A DNA stretch of 64,000 bases from Macropodus opercularis (taxonomy: Eukaryota; Chordata; Actinopteri; Anabantiformes; Osphronemidae): positions 17,766,501-17,830,500 of the forward strand of contig CM061090.1 of assembly GCA_030770545.1 (NCBI GenBank). Reading direction: 5' to 3'. Position numbers and translations under genes: made by a program. Shown in pieces: positions 35,081 to 48,964 of this stretch. Position 1 is the stretch's first letter. Every line of letters begins with the position of its first letter. The notes below the pieces were generated by a model. That model worked only from the letters and a program-made list of their open reading frames with translations. It searched no databases and was not told the origin of the DNA.

Positions 35081-38000
35081 TATACAGTATGTCCTCCACA
35101 CTCGTCACTTGTGTATGCATTGAGCTGATAAGTACTGCGGTTCATTTTCCCCATGGCAAGGCACAGTAAAAAACTGAGGAGTAATAATTGCCTTTGGGCG
35201 GGGGGGGAGGGGGGCGAGGATGGCTAAATATGCTTGATTGCCTCCTAAGCGTTGGTGCTGTGTAATGAAATATGGCTGCTGCAGACAGGGGCTTCTGTGC
35301 GATAGCTTTCTTGTCGCCTCCTTACTAGAATGTTTATATATGTTTTTTGTTCTTTTTTTTTTGCTTTCACTCTTCTCTTCGGCCATTTTCATGCCTTTGT
35401 CACTTAACGGCGTCCGTCAAAGCGCGCGCCGCCGTTGCCAGAATGCAATTATTACGAGAGCCAAACCCCGGCGTAATTGAGTATTCCTCGCCGCGTCTAA
35501 AACAGCGGGCGGCCTAATATTCCTGTGTTTTACAATTTAATTTGTGGATTCATTAGCGCGAATAGAGAGAATGGAAAGAGCCCAGATGATGGAGAACGTA
35601 GCCAAGGCAAACTACAGTCACATCCTCGTGACCTGCCAGTTACTGCGCACGTCAAGTCTGTAAAACTACATAATTCGTCCACGGAGACCTGTTCGCTGAA
35701 GTTTTACATTCAAACTGCATTCACGCAGACATTTGTCTCTGAATTAACACAAAGCAGAAGTCTTGGGCAGAGAGACTGCTGCAATCATGGCATTCATAAT
35801 CATCATTGCTAATCATCTCATTTTGACTGCCATAAAGCGCCACAATAATGTTTTAAGAGATAATGAGTCAAATTAAAGCTCACGGAGTGGAGCTAAAAAT
35901 GTTTATCCACAACTAATTTTTGTTGTAACCACCCTGAGCATATTTCTCCCCGTTGGTTAAATAAGTAGCTAATCATTTACGGGAATATTAGTCCACAGGC
36001 TCGTATGGGCACAGCAGCATCTGCTAATGCATTTAGCAAGAAATAGCCTGAGAAAATCTTCCCAGCACATTAAATGCAGGCTTTATTTTTATTTTTTATA
36101 CTCTCTCTCTCTGTCTTTTGCTTCCAGAATAACACATAGGCCTAATTTGTTGTGCTACTTAAAGGAAAATGTAATTACTCTTTTCATTATAATTCACAAA
36201 GCCAATCGATAACTGTGGTTAAGTCAGTCCCAGCCGCACACGCAATTGTCTCTTGCTTCAACTGAAATTTGGTTGCACAACGAGCATTTTGTGCGCTCTC
36301 ACTGTATCTCTGGTACATAACGGCGCCGAGCAATTCAGCTAATTAAACAAGCGGCGTAACAGTGTGCTTTTTAAAAATATATATATTATTATTAAGCGCT
36401 CCTCCGTGCGTGATAAGTGTGCAGGAAGGCTGGGCTGTACTTCACACAGACTGCTTGATTACGCTACTCATCCCTACGCTTTGTTCCTCTTTGTCTCGTT
36501 CTTGCAGTTCTCTTTCCTGAGACGTCAACCACAGGATGAGGCCTGCGGCAGGTGAGAAACCGAGAGGAATAGTTGATGAGCCGGGGGGCGACCCCGTCCC
36601 GACCCAGGTTCCGCATCGCCGCACGTTTGCGTCGATACCGCTCAACCCATCCGCCGCCCTGACGCACTGTGCTTGCTTTGTTTTTTTCTGAATTTGTCAG
36701 CCGTGGGTTCAAGGCGATCATGTTTATGACCGTTTAAATGCAGGATGTGCCTGTTTTGAAGGCCAGAGAGTACGTCAAGTGATGTCAAACAGAGAACTGA
36801 ACTAAATCTTGACTCCAGCTCAGTCCCTCCCACCTCCTGACCTGCAAACGTGTGTGTGTGGAGGGGGGGAAACGGAATATATGTGCCAGCCTAAACCCTT
36901 TTAGAGTGACAGAGGCTGACTGGCACCGATGGGACCGGACTAGCACTGTGAGATGCTACGCTGTGCTGCACTGCGCCCGGGACTCACAAGCCTGATTGAT
37001 AGAGTGTGATGAGACTGTCACCGAGCAGGGAGAGCAGCGCGGAGATAGGCTAGATGGCGGGAGGGAAGTGGGCTGACCAGCATAGAGAGATAGAGGGAAA
37101 TAAATTTGAGAACATGTGAAGGATGAAGTGGGGGAATGAAGTGGCTGGATGGAATGTGTTTCAGACACATGAGGGATGGGAAGGTGGAGGGATGGGGGGC
37201 TACAGCAGGTGAGTCAGATACCAACTGCCTGTTGGAAAGTTTGGCTCCGATTTTTTTTTACGCCATCTATTCAAAAAGTAACTTTAAGCGATAAACGCCT
37301 TTGGAAAATGCAGGGTTCAAATAAGTAACAGAAACCGAACGTGCTGTTAAACGTGCTTCGCAGTGTGGAGGTTTATTCATCCACAGGTTCCAGAGTAACA
37401 AGGATGCAGACGGCTATATTTAAAATCCAACGTTCCAGTGGCAGAAATACTGAAAACCAAACGACATTCCCAGACGTCGCGCTGACCAGGAATGTCAACA
37501 TCAGAGATATATAATGAGTCAGAGTTAAGGTCAGCAAACATGAGCACATTTTTGTGTTTAACCTCTGTTTTGACAAAGAACTTTTTTTGTCAAAACCAAT
37601 TTAGTAATAATAAATAAGAATGTCATATCCTTAGTAGACATGCATGGAAGTTTTATTTAACAATGTTTATTTATCAGTCTGTACTTGTGATTCTTCAGCT
37701 ACAGCTCTTTTGATGTGCAAAACTACATATTCCACGTCGTCCATATGAATTCCATAAATACTTTGAGGATTTATTTATTACCATCAGTGGCTTCTTTGGA
37801 CATAATATTAGATCATGTGGCATCTTGGCAGCGAAAGGAATGCAGCCTGACCAAAGTCCTGTTCTGGGAATTCCACAGATAGTGATTTGGACTCGATAAA
37901 GGCGCCATGTTTTACTTTTATCTTTGCCTGAGGAAAGACGACTGACTCACCAGAACAGAAAGTTAATATTAGTGCCTCACACGCGTGGAGCACAGCTACA

Positions 38001-38345
38001 GTATGTGCGTGAGACAGACGCAGAAAGACGCCGAGCTCCGGCAGCAGGAGTAAGCGCACGAGGAGCTGATACCTGCCAACCGCCAAACCCCTGACCCGAG
38101 CCCTGACTCTCTCTCTCTCCGTCCCTCTCCAGTGGGGCTTCCCACTAGTCTGCCGGGTGAAATGAGCAATTCCCATTCAGGGACGGGAGCACAGCGCAGA
38201 CTCACCCTGTGAAATGGCTGCTCACTTTGGCAGATCAATGTACTTTCTTCCCCTCGTGCACTGCCACTGAGTGATAGCCAGGAAGAAAGAGAAGGTGGAG
38301 GCGGGTAGTGGTACAGAGAAGCGAGATGTGGTTTTAATGTTTGTT
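35081..38345. other. non-coding stretch, possible regulatory segments
   Basis: No supported gene. Complex AT-rich segments at about 35800-36060 and 36210-36360 carry TAAT and AATTAA cores and resemble conserved non-coding DNA. A 44-base splice-bordered segment at 36508-36551 is a weak exon candidate. The plus strand is purine-rich at about 37010-37215. Confidence 0.45.
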
Positions 38346-38373
38346 TGTGTGTGTGTGCGTGTGTGTGTGTGTA
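38346..38373. repeat. (GT)n microsatellite with one interruption
   Basis: A GT run interrupted once by GC. It lies inside a long minus-strand frame (37996-38595, 199 codons), which reads as Thr-His and other low-complexity residues there and shows no known domain, so that frame is not called as a gene. Confidence 0.95.
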
Positions 38374-41300
38374 GAGGGGTGTTAACAGGGCATTATTTTG
38401 ATATTTGCCATGGCTGCTCCGAGTGAGTGCTGTTGGAGGAAAATGGGAGATGCTTTGCATAAACTCAAAAGACATGCAATATTGCTGCTGCCTCTTTGGG
38501 AAGAGAAAGTGCCGTTCCCACTCCCACCGGATATGAGAGTATTCAGCCGCTGAACTGGAAATTTTGCCAATATGAATGATATTAGTGACAATCATATTAA
38601 AATGCTTAGTCGTGCTAAAATGAATTCCATATCTCCACAGTAATGAAACTCATGTCAGACATTTATAGCACAGGCTCGAGTCGGACGCGTGGGTTTTTAA
38701 GGTAAAGCTGCATATTTTAAGCTAATTCTCCACTAAGCATTCAAACAGTCCCAGTAACCTGTGGATTTCTTTCTTGTGCTGTGCATATTCCGTCTCTTCC
38801 TTAGTACCTGCATTCATGATGACACGGAATGTAATACATCAGTATGCTGTGAAGCCTGGTGTAAGCCCGTCCCTTGATGTCAGGGACTAAATGACATATT
38901 TTATGTATTAAGGAGTATTGAAGGCATCGCATACTGATGAAATACCCCTAATTATATTCCACAGGAAACACCTTCCTTCTCGCTTCGCTGTGTAATCTCT
39001 TTAACTCCAAAACACGAAAAAGCCTTAAATGAAGAATCAACTGTAAAGATCACACACATCCCATGTTCTGCACACGTCTTAGGAAACGAATTTCAGCCGC
39101 GGCCTCCGATGACTGCTCACGAAGTACGTGCCTGGTTTATGGCAGCGTGAGTGTCAAGCTATCCACTGTCAAATCTCTTTTTCAAACCTCAGCACACACC
39201 CATAAATCTAATCATTTGCTTGATTAACACTCATTTTGTTGCTCATTCAATTAATACATTACGACTTTCAGGAAATATCTGTGAGCTGCTCAACTGATCA
39301 GACGTCAGATTAATACTGTAGCGCAGGCAACACAGTGTAACAAATTGACTCTGAGATGTACTGTACACTCATGCATATGCATGTATCATGTATATGTTTC
39401 AGGCAGTGTCATTTTGAAGCTTAGCAACAGAAAAACTTTCATTCCTGTGATGTATCGTTTTGTGTTTGTTTTTTCCCAAGAAGTAAAATATTCAAGTTTA
39501 ATATCCAGGTCTCTACTTACTGCAAACATTGCATCAGAATACAATATGAAAGTTATTAAACTAAAGTCTGAATGCTCTCGTTGTCTATTAAACGTCTATT
39601 TTTCTTGTCAACGTGACATGAACAAATCCTCATTCGTGTTTAAATTTAGCATCTCACATAGCAAACATGCTGTATGAACAGCTTTAATTGTGGCGTGCGC
39701 CAAAGCGTCGCCTGTTCCTGTCCCACGTGGCATTAGACTGGGTCCCTCACATTTTCCTTACTTGTTTTCTTTTTAACGCGTTTGATTTCATTCATAGTTA
39801 CTGACTTAACTTAAGTTGAACACTTTATTCTGACAGAGAAGCGTTCTGAACAAAGTTGCCTTTTAATCCTCTTGGGGGAAAGAAATTGATGCAATAGCCA
39901 AAGGGATTGATTACAGTCAAATTATTTGTAACAGGACTGACCAGTTACATGCAACCAAGACTACAGTGACTTAAAACAGACCAGCAACAGAAAAAATAAC
40001 AGATGCAGTACAGAAACATTTACTCTGGCTTCTTTAGTAGAACATAACTTCAGCACAAAGACAAGGTTTTTACTGTTTTGCTTTTTAATTTTACAAAATC
40101 AGCTTTTATAGTGATGCCTCCAGTTCTTTGACAGGAAATGGGCATATGTGTCGCTAATTTCATATCAAATGTGACATATTTGGCAGACAAAGTGATTTAA
40201 GATTAACTGCCACGTTTCAGAGAGCTGCATTATTGCAAAGCTCTACGCCGCGTCACGCCGTCCTGCAAATCTATTATTTAACCGCCCTCTTCGTTAGTGG
40301 TGAGGTAATCCGTCCATCTTACCACCTACAACACACCTGATGTTTTTCTTTCCAACAGCTTCAAGTCTCTGAACATCAGCGATGCTGAAAGTGAAAGTAC
40401 AAACATGACAGCGATAAAGTGCACTTGATTACATGGTTGAGGTAAGGACACAGAAAGAAAAGAAGAAGAAGAAAAAAAGAGCCTGTGGTCCCTTTTGTGT
40501 GCAGTCTTGAGAGAGGAAGGTGTAGAAGGGGTTGATTCTTGGTCATCAGCTGTCAAGGCAGTAATGAACTGTGTTTACTAGTAATACCATGCACTGCCAC
40601 ATTTCAGGGTGTGAAATGTCAAAGTGTCTCTTTTCCCCGAGCAAGTGAGAAGTAACACTGCCAGGGCTTCGGCTATAAACAATAACAAAGAGAGGCAAGA
40701 CAGCAACAAGGACTATTCTCCCTTTCACCCATTACAGTCAGAGCGAGCGGGGGAAAGAGTGCTAGAATGTCAAGCCTGGAAAAACAGAGGCGCTCACAAA
40801 AGGGTGGAAAAAGCTGATTCCAAATGGATTCCATTTGGCAGACACGTAATGATAGCTGTTAAACAAAACTAGTGGAAGGAAGGCAGGAGAGGCGCAAAGA
40901 CGGTGAGAAGACGAGGGAGATGGGGGAGAGACGGGCAGAGAGAGACACCTGCTGTTGCATCACCTGCTGTAATAATAGTGTTGACATTCAAATAGAAAGC
41001 TCTGACAATAGGAGCTGGCTGAGGCAGCACCCGCTATGCTAATAGAAGAAAAAAAAAAGGCATCAGGAAGTATTAGCTGGCGTCAGGACTTTTCATAGAG
41101 CACATTGAAAACCACTTGACCCTTGGCATCCTGCGAGTGTGCATACGTGTGCGCGGCAGGCACATTAAGTCGGCCGATTTCAACGCTGTGAATACGCCGC
41201 ACACGCTCTCCGCCTCTCGGGGGAGATCAGTGACGCAGCGTGGTGGAGGCTTCTTGTTTCTCGGGATTGGCTTTTTAATTCGACTGCCTTTTGTGACGTC

Positions 41301-44300
41301 ACGGCGTCTGGAACACGTCGGTTAAACGATTTAAGAACGAGGATCATTAGTCGGCAAATTCAGTCTTGACTTTGTCTTCCACGCGAGCCATAGGCCCAAA
41401 GGCCCCATCAATCAAAATCAGATTCAACTCACACATTCATCACAGCACGCAGTTCATTCTCTTTTGTCTTGCATTAGCGTGGACCTGTGTTGATTAGAGC
41501 TAAAGCTATTCGTGTCTGAACTCGGTGGAGTTTGAAGGACTGCGGATGTCAGCAAAGCGTTGCTTACGCGGAGGTCGAAAGCTATTATAGTAAAAGCAAT
41601 AGTCAATGCGGCGCATTCTCATATTACCAGCTGTAGATGCGTTTGCTTTCCAGCTTCCCTGACTCGTCCTGCGGCGCAACACAACACAACACCGGTGACA
41701 AGTCTGACAATTCTGTCACGTGGGATGATTAGAGGAACAGACGTTTGCCACACAGGGGAGCAGAAGCCAACCTTAGGTCCAATAACTGGCATCAGTGCAC
41801 GGACGCTCAGTGCGTCTGCTCCTGCATGGAAAGTTTTCATCAAATTTAAAGTTTGCATGTAAAGCCTACTCATCCACGTTCTTCACTGAGCCTCTCTAAT
41901 GGCCTCTCAATTACACCCATGCTTGGACCTTCAGATGCAAAGTCTAAATGCGGCACATTTTTGTTTTCACTCCAGGAGAAACATGATAAATAATGGCATA
42001 ATTGGGAGCTTTTAAATGATCGCTTCTCTCTCCGTGTGCTATATTATGGGAACCTCAGCAATTACATGCCGTCTATTTTACAAACTGCGCATGTTATGTA
42101 GAAATAAATTACGTTTCATATCCGTAACAGTGCCTTGAGTTCGGCGACTCCTCCGTGACCCTTCACAGCATAAATTGTTTAGATAATAGGTAGGTGGATC
42201 CTTAATAGGGCCGTGCTGTGGCACAGAGGTTTACGCTTGTATCGCTGAAGCGGAACGTATATTTTAGAAGAGCGATCCTGGCAATTATGTCCGCATTGGT
42301 TGATTTTCCAGCCATTTGATGTTATTTAGTGCCAGTTGAGGAAGCATTAAGTTTATGTCAGAATGATGCCAGTGTTTTAGTTTTAGGTGCTGCAACTACA
42401 TTTGGCTCGACAGGGTTAGAATATTATCGTGACTGTAAGGAATTATGCAAAAAAAAAACAAAAAAGGGTTTTGGTCTGAATGTGTTGAAAAACAAAGGCA
42501 ATAATGAAGTGTTCAGAAATATGCAAGCTGAGCGACTTTACAGTTTAGTCGGGAAATGAGATTCGGATTATGACAGAGCTCCTAATATTCGTACGTGCAG
42601 TTTCCCCAACAGTTATGCTAATGTGCTGTCCTGACCACCAATACACAGGGAAAGTGGGCTAAGCGAAATGAAGGAGGAAGCAGTGAAATGTAATTCTGAA
42701 AGCCCGCGAACGACTACGGTATCGTCCGTCCTGGATCTGCACTCCTTCACTCGGATGTTCTCATTTGTATCCACACCTGTGTCATTCACAGCCGTACGTC
42801 TTAACCTAATTTCATGGTCTACAGGTTTGGATGGATGGCTCTGCCGCGACGTGTACACCGAGGGGAAGGGAGAGAGAGAGCGAGAGAGATAGAGAGCAGT
42901 GCACGTGTGTGTGTCTGTACGTGCGCACTCGCACGGCAACACAACTGTGGACGGGTGAATGAGAGAGACAGAAGAGTGAAAGCGGGGATGCGCTGCTACA
43001 ATAGCATAGAGGATTGTAAGTCCCTCCCAGATATTAACCTTTTAGCCCCGTACGTTTTGGTTAACGCAAACACTTTAAGCTCCCGCGGGTCGCTGACAGT
43101 GAATTGGGGGATTTTGCAGACTCGCAGGACTGGATAATCAGAGGTGAACCTATGGCGCAATTTCAGTTACAGTAGAAGTCTGCTACAAACACATAGGTTC
43201 TAAAAATAAAAAATAAAATGGAAACAGCATTTACGATTAGGAAGCCGCATGAATCCGATGGAAAAGGAAACGATTCCGATTATTACTAATACAAGGTCTC
43301 TTTTAAGCCGAGTCGGAGCAAAAGCCCTGACAGTTTGCCACAGCGCAGCCTCGGCACCAATTAGACTGGAAGGAAATCGATTTTCAAGAAAACAATCACT
43401 TGACTGGATGCTTTGTTTACAACTAATGCAGCATCGGTTTGTGCTTTAAAGCCTTTTGGTTCTTAAAGCTATTCAGAAGCATTGTTAAGTGCGACACGAG
43501 ACAGAAGAAAACAAGATGGCTTCTGCAGTTTTTGTTGCAAGGTCGACTAAGGCCGATGGCGTTCCACCACAGAAAGCAGACGTAATGCAAGTTCAGTTTT
43601 CTTTGCACCACCGGATAAAGTTATCACAGAGAATGTGACACACAATGTCCCCAAACCACCCACTAGTTGTATGTCTGGAGTACTTGTACACCAATAAGTT
43701 GAATTCTAACCACCTCATACCTTTAAGAGTAGTCACATACAGTTAGAACCTTAATGTACTTTCAATAACTAGAATGAATGCGTTTCAGTATAAGTCTTCA
43801 CATTAATTTAGTCCTTTATTCACAGACACTTTACAGTTTACGCGTGAAGGAAATGCACGAGTTTCTGCTAATTAACTGGACCTTTTGTCTGCCCTCGTGT
43901 CAAAACAGAGCACCGCCGTTGCGTTTTTATCGTCGCTCGCCTTACTTCTAAAGACATAAAATATGTTTTACTCCCATTCAAAATGTGAATTTTGAAGAAC
44001 AAACGAGAGAGAAGGGTCTGGTTGTGCTAAGCTCTTTTTAATTACTGTAGTATCTCACTCCTGCTTCAATGGCACAGTCTCCACTGAAATGTACAGTACA
44101 GGGAAAGATAAAAAATTACAATGAATATGCTAATTATCCATTTTTTATGTTTAAGATCCTACAATGGTTTAATATTCTTATAACAATACTACCATTATAT
44201 ATTAGCTATAATAAGAGCATGTAATTACAGATATCTTAATGGGTGTTAAAACACAGTAGTAGAGCTAAGGCACAGAAATACTGAGATCAGAATATCCCAG

Positions 44301-46214
44301 ATTTAACTCGTAAGCTGCCACATGTGAAGTCAGAGACTGTTCAGCAGTTCATATTTAGTCTCTCCACCGTCTGCTGCCACTCATTGTCAATCTTCATCCC
44401 TGTTTCCAAATGCCAGTCTGTCAAAGATAGATTCCTCGCAAGTCAGAACCACGCAGACCATTTTCCGGAGTTTCGCCCCGACTGTCGGGCTCCGTCAACC
44501 ATGAAACCCAAATGCGCACGATGGTTCGAAATGACCTTGTCGTAGAATCGCCACAGACCGCACCCCGCTGGCCACAACCATCCCTCCGAGATTCTCCAAG
44601 TCGGCCCTTTGCCAACCGAGCGGGAACTTTTTCCACGTTCTCAGGCAGAAACATGAAATAAATCCATTTTACGCAGCGGGTAGACATTGGATTGAGCATG
44701 AATTATCTGGTTAATGGTGTCCAGGACATTCAGCAGGTTAAATCATACATTTTGCAGTGAAGTATGGTGTGTTCCTGACATAAAGCACCTGCAAAATATT
44801 GAATCAAAAACACTAAATCTGTGCCAACGGAACACAGTCCATAATTCCACACTCTTCCAGTTTTTAATCTGTCTTCCGTCTTAACAAGGTGTTTGAGCGA
44901 GGAAGAAAACCCAACTCTCTGTGGTACAATTACAGAAGTGCTCTGCAGTCGCTTAGCCCGCTAATACACGGTGTGATATTAATTACTATTTGTAAACAAT
45001 GCACTTTGCGGAGATTATTGCCTGCACTTGGTGTCCTCCATTTGTGTTTGGTAATTCTCACGAGCGATTAAGTGGTGAAGCTAGGACAGCTGTTCAAGAT
45101 GAGTTCATTGGCATGTTTAATTAATTGCACTTGAGATAATTATTCAATCATTACTTTGATTAATTTTCTGCATCCCATCAAACGTTTTCTTGATGTCAAT
45201 AGTTGCGAAAGCACCGGCTTTTACGAGGAGTTTGGTTTGGGACTAAATTGTACGAGGAATATAAAGCCTGCGTCCTCAAGTCACGATGGAAACACATCAC
45301 GGTGACGCCCATTTAGCAGTTGTACAGCCAAGGTTGTCCCAAACCTGTCGAGACTGCGTTTTTCCTCGTGACTCCAACACATCAGCGGCGCCCTGTTACT
45401 GCTCACTTCAGTGTTTTGAGTCAATTCAGTCTGCATTATGTTTGAAACATGCTTCACCCCCTCAGATACGTAGAGTAGTGGCAACATCTAGCTGAAGGAA
45501 AGCCAGGCAAATCATTTGTGAGAGATCTTGTCAGACAGATTAATTCCCACCCTGGGCCTCGGGGTTCTGGACCGTTTTTCTGTCATGCTGCTTTGCCAGC
45601 CTCCCTCTTGATAATACCCCAAAGATAAAATTAATTGTGCAGGGAGATGTGGGATGGGGGAGTATCTAAAAGGACCTTGAGCAACGCATGAAGCTTTCTT
45701 TTTTTTTTTTTTCTTTTCACTTCCCCTCTATGCGAAAAAACGCAGAAACAATCAAACCGTCAGGAGCATGACACATTGTGCCAATGATAACCGACTGTGT
45801 TGGGAAGTTTCTGGAAGTGGGAAGTTCTGAGAGATGTGAAGGGACAGATTCAACCCTCGTGAAGTGTACTTGTCTAAGACTGTATATGCTCCAATCACCA
45901 TCGAAGTGGAACCCCTCACTTCATCAGCAGTTTACAAAGAGGGCTGGCACACCAATATTTGTCTGCGGCTGTCTGTTTAGCAACACGTCGTTCTTTTGCA
46001 TCCGTGTTTCGTGCTAGGGTCCAATAACAGACTGAGCTGCGAGATTAAAATATATATAGATGTATATGTGTTTTGCAGCAGTTGTTAAAATATGTCATTG
46101 ATGCTGTTAGTGTTAAAAATCCCCCTAGTAACTATTAAAGTGCTCGTCCCTGCGGTTCCAGTGTCTGTCTCGCATCACTTTAGGCCTTTGAAGGGCTATA
46201 GGACAAACACGACT
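38374..46214. other. non-coding stretch of about 8 kb, nothing recognised
   Basis: No gene recognised; open frames are 110 codons or fewer and overlapping. There are low-complexity patches: A/G-rich at about 40455-40480, GA-rich at about 42875-42898 and a T run at about 45699-45711. A segment at 45095-45185 is AT-rich but complex, with TTTAATTAATTGCA and TTGATTAATT, and may be a regulatory element. Confidence 0.5.
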
Positions 46215-47012
46215 AAGTTCAAGGAGTTCAAGGAGTTTTATTGTCATTGTAACATGTTGTACAACGAAATTATAATCTGAAGCCATGCACTCTCTCCACA
46301 CAGTCCCCATTTATGAATATTGGAGAAATGTCAGTGTTCTTTCTCCTGAAGTCTATAATCAACTCCTTCGTCTTTTTGGTGTTGAGGAGCAAGTTGTTCT
46401 CTTTGCACCATCCCGACAGCTTTCCTACCTCGTCCCTATAGGTCGTCTCGTCCCCCCCGGAGATCAGCCCCACCACCGTGGTGTCATCTGCAAACTTCAC
46501 AATGGTGTTACTCTGGTGTGTGGGGGTGCAGTCGTGGGTGTAGAGGGTGTAGAGCAGGGGGCTCAGCACACAGCCCTGAGGGGACCTGATGCTGAGACTG
46601 ATGGCCGTAGATGTATGTTTGCCTACTCTCACCCTCTGTCTGCGGCCTGTGAGGAAGCTGTTGATCCACATACAGGTGGAGGATGGAAGTCCTAAGCCCA
46701 CAAGTTTCTCCATCAGTTTGTGAGGGAGGATGGTGTTGAACGCCGAGCTGTAGTCCACAAACAGCATCCGGACGTAGCTCCCCTGTAGCTCTAGGTGGGT
46801 CAGCGCATCATGGAGAGCTGTGGTCACAGCGTCCTCTGTGGATCTGTTTCCTCTATAGGCAAACTGGTGGGAGTCCAGACTTGGGGGCAGCAATGATGTG
46901 ATGTGACTCCGGACCAGTTTCTCAAAACACTTCATTACCACTGGAGTCAGTGCAACAGGCCGGTAGTCGTTCAGGCTGGAGATGTGGGATTTTTTTCGGC
47001 AGAGGTACTATG
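46215..47012 (-). mobile_element. LINE fragment (L2/CR1-type), reverse transcriptase core joined to 3' tail
   Basis: A minus-strand frame at 46270-46941 (223 codons) encodes the fingers and palm of a non-LTR reverse transcriptase. In order it shows HQFAYRGNRSTEDAV, FVDYSSAFN (46735-46761, first catalytic aspartate), SPQGCVLSPLLYTLYTHDC and the catalytic FADD at 46483-46494. The family look is that of fish L2/CR1-group elements. Upstream, LNDYRPVALT continues the homology to about 47012, but a one-base shift lies in a T7 run at 46990-46996. The 5' part of the element is absent. After ERVHGF the frame ends and the sequence passes at once into a typical LINE 3' tail: a segment containing ACAATGACAATAAAA on the minus strand and two copies of a 9-base terminal repeat at 46217-46234. 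The thumb and C-terminal region are therefore missing. The copy is not autonomous. Confidence 0.93.
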
Positions 47013-48936
47013 GTGAGAAAAGGAGAAGAGCAGGTGAATCGTGTCACCTGGACTTTTTCCTGTGGGGATCCTGGCACGTGAGTTGCCCACCGTCAGCTCC
47101 TCTGGCAGATGCTGCAAATGAGCCTTTATGTTTATATGTTGCTGCGCGTATTTGGAGATAGGCGGCCAACGTGGAGTCACAGGAGACACAGGATGTACAG
47201 ATACAGAACAGCCGCAGAACAGTAGACTGTCATAGCCAGACGTGGGCTTCAGAGACAGGTAACGTTATCACTACGGGCACTTAAACCGCTGTTTTGTTGG
47301 TTCTGTCGTCTTCCCGCTGTGACAGACGCACACCGGGTACAACTGTCTGTGTTTTTATGCTTTATTGTTGCACACACTGAGGCGACAGCACTGAATGAAT
47401 AAGACATCAGATGGCTGACTTGTTTGTTTTTTACAAAAGACCGTTGTGTAGTCAACGTGTAGTCATTGCTGAGATGATCGTGCTTCCAGTTTCAGTGGGT
47501 ACACGTTTGGATGTCGCACGAACGGTAACACACTCTCTGGACAGAGCACAACAGTGCGATGTCGTCAGCTGGCTCTGGCTGTGTCCTCCTCTGGAGCCGG
47601 AGATATCCTTCAAGCGAGCACACGCCGCGATGCTACCGCATCACTCAGGCGCCCAGACAGGCAATGACATGCTGGAAATGGGAGCTCGAGAGCGGGTGTA
47701 AAATTATTGACAGGACCCAGAGGAGCAATAATGAGTTAAGGCCAAGAGCTTTCTCACAAGAACCTACAAGTGCTGCGTGGCTTGTTTGAAGTCCTTTAAA
47801 AACACAGCTCAGAACAGTTCTCACTAGTTAGCCATTCACAGAGCACTTTTAAAGCTCAACTGGAGACAGATTAATCAAATAAACACCCCGGGCCTGTCAA
47901 ACTTAAGAGTTTAGTCTAAAAGTAAATTAAACTATTTAGCTTTTCTGTCAGTAAAATCTTGTCAGTCGTCATAGAGAATCTATGAAACAGTGAACGGATG
48001 TGATTAACAAGCTGACCTTCTGCAGGCTTTTTTCAACTCCTTGGCATTTGTATGTTTAAGCCTATAAAAATCCAGCGGGGAAAAATTCAATAGCTACAGT
48101 TGACACTCAACACATCACTCGCCATAAAATACCTGCAAATGATCAAGGCAGACAGATAATGGCTTTGGAAGAGAACTCCGCTTGCTGCCCTGTGACAGAC
48201 ATTTCCAATTAAAAAGGGTAAATAACTCGAGATTCATCTATTTCACCCTGTCCTGAGATTTATCAGTTCATCGTGCTTTAAATCCATTCACCCCTGAAAT
48301 GGTAATATCGCAGATTTAAGTTTCCTAGGCAAAAAAGCCATATAGTTCCAATATCCTCACAGTCCAATTTAAACCCTGTCTGTGTTTGAGTTTTCATGGG
48401 GCAACCCAAGCATGAGAGGAAGTCAGTAATATTAGTATACGAACATATTCTATATTCAAGTTCTGCTGGGTTTGACTCACTGTACAGTTTGGAGACGCAT
48501 TTGTCCACAGTTAGAAAACAAACTCTAACAACTTAACCTTAAACAAAACACAAGAGAACTACTGCACAACTACAGTAGATGGTATTAGTTGCACTACCAT
48601 CACTGTGGTTCCTTCAAATAAAAAAAAAACTTGTCTGGGCTACTTTTTTTGACATTTTGGCTCCAAGATGTCAAGATACAAAAAGCACATTTGTCCACAA
48701 TATCAAAAGTTTGCAAAGAAGAGAAATGTGTCACCTGTAAAAGGTAAACAGGCCACATTGGTCATGTCAACCACAAATGCTTGGTCCAATTTTACTCCAC
48801 AGAGGAGGCGATCAGTTAGGTATGATCGGCTAATGAGTGGCTGTGGGATGATTCTGCTCCAACTGCATCTTTAGCCGCGTCTGAAGATTTGCAACGTTCG
48901 TACCTTTAACAACAATCTCTTTGAAGCAGCATGTTC
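47013..48936. other. non-coding stretch next to the LINE
   Basis: The first 200 bases could hold more LINE-derived or older repeat sequence, but I cannot recognise it. The rest shows no gene, and its short frames have no motif. Confidence 0.5.
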
Positions 48937-48964
48937 GTGTGTGTGTGTGTGTGTGTGTGTGTGT
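48937..48964. repeat. (GT)n microsatellite
   Basis: A perfect GT run of 28 bases. Confidence 0.97.

Noticed and set aside
37996..38595. 199-codon minus-strand open frame
   Set aside because: It crosses a GT microsatellite and CT-rich DNA, shows no recognisable domain and overlaps other frames of similar quality.
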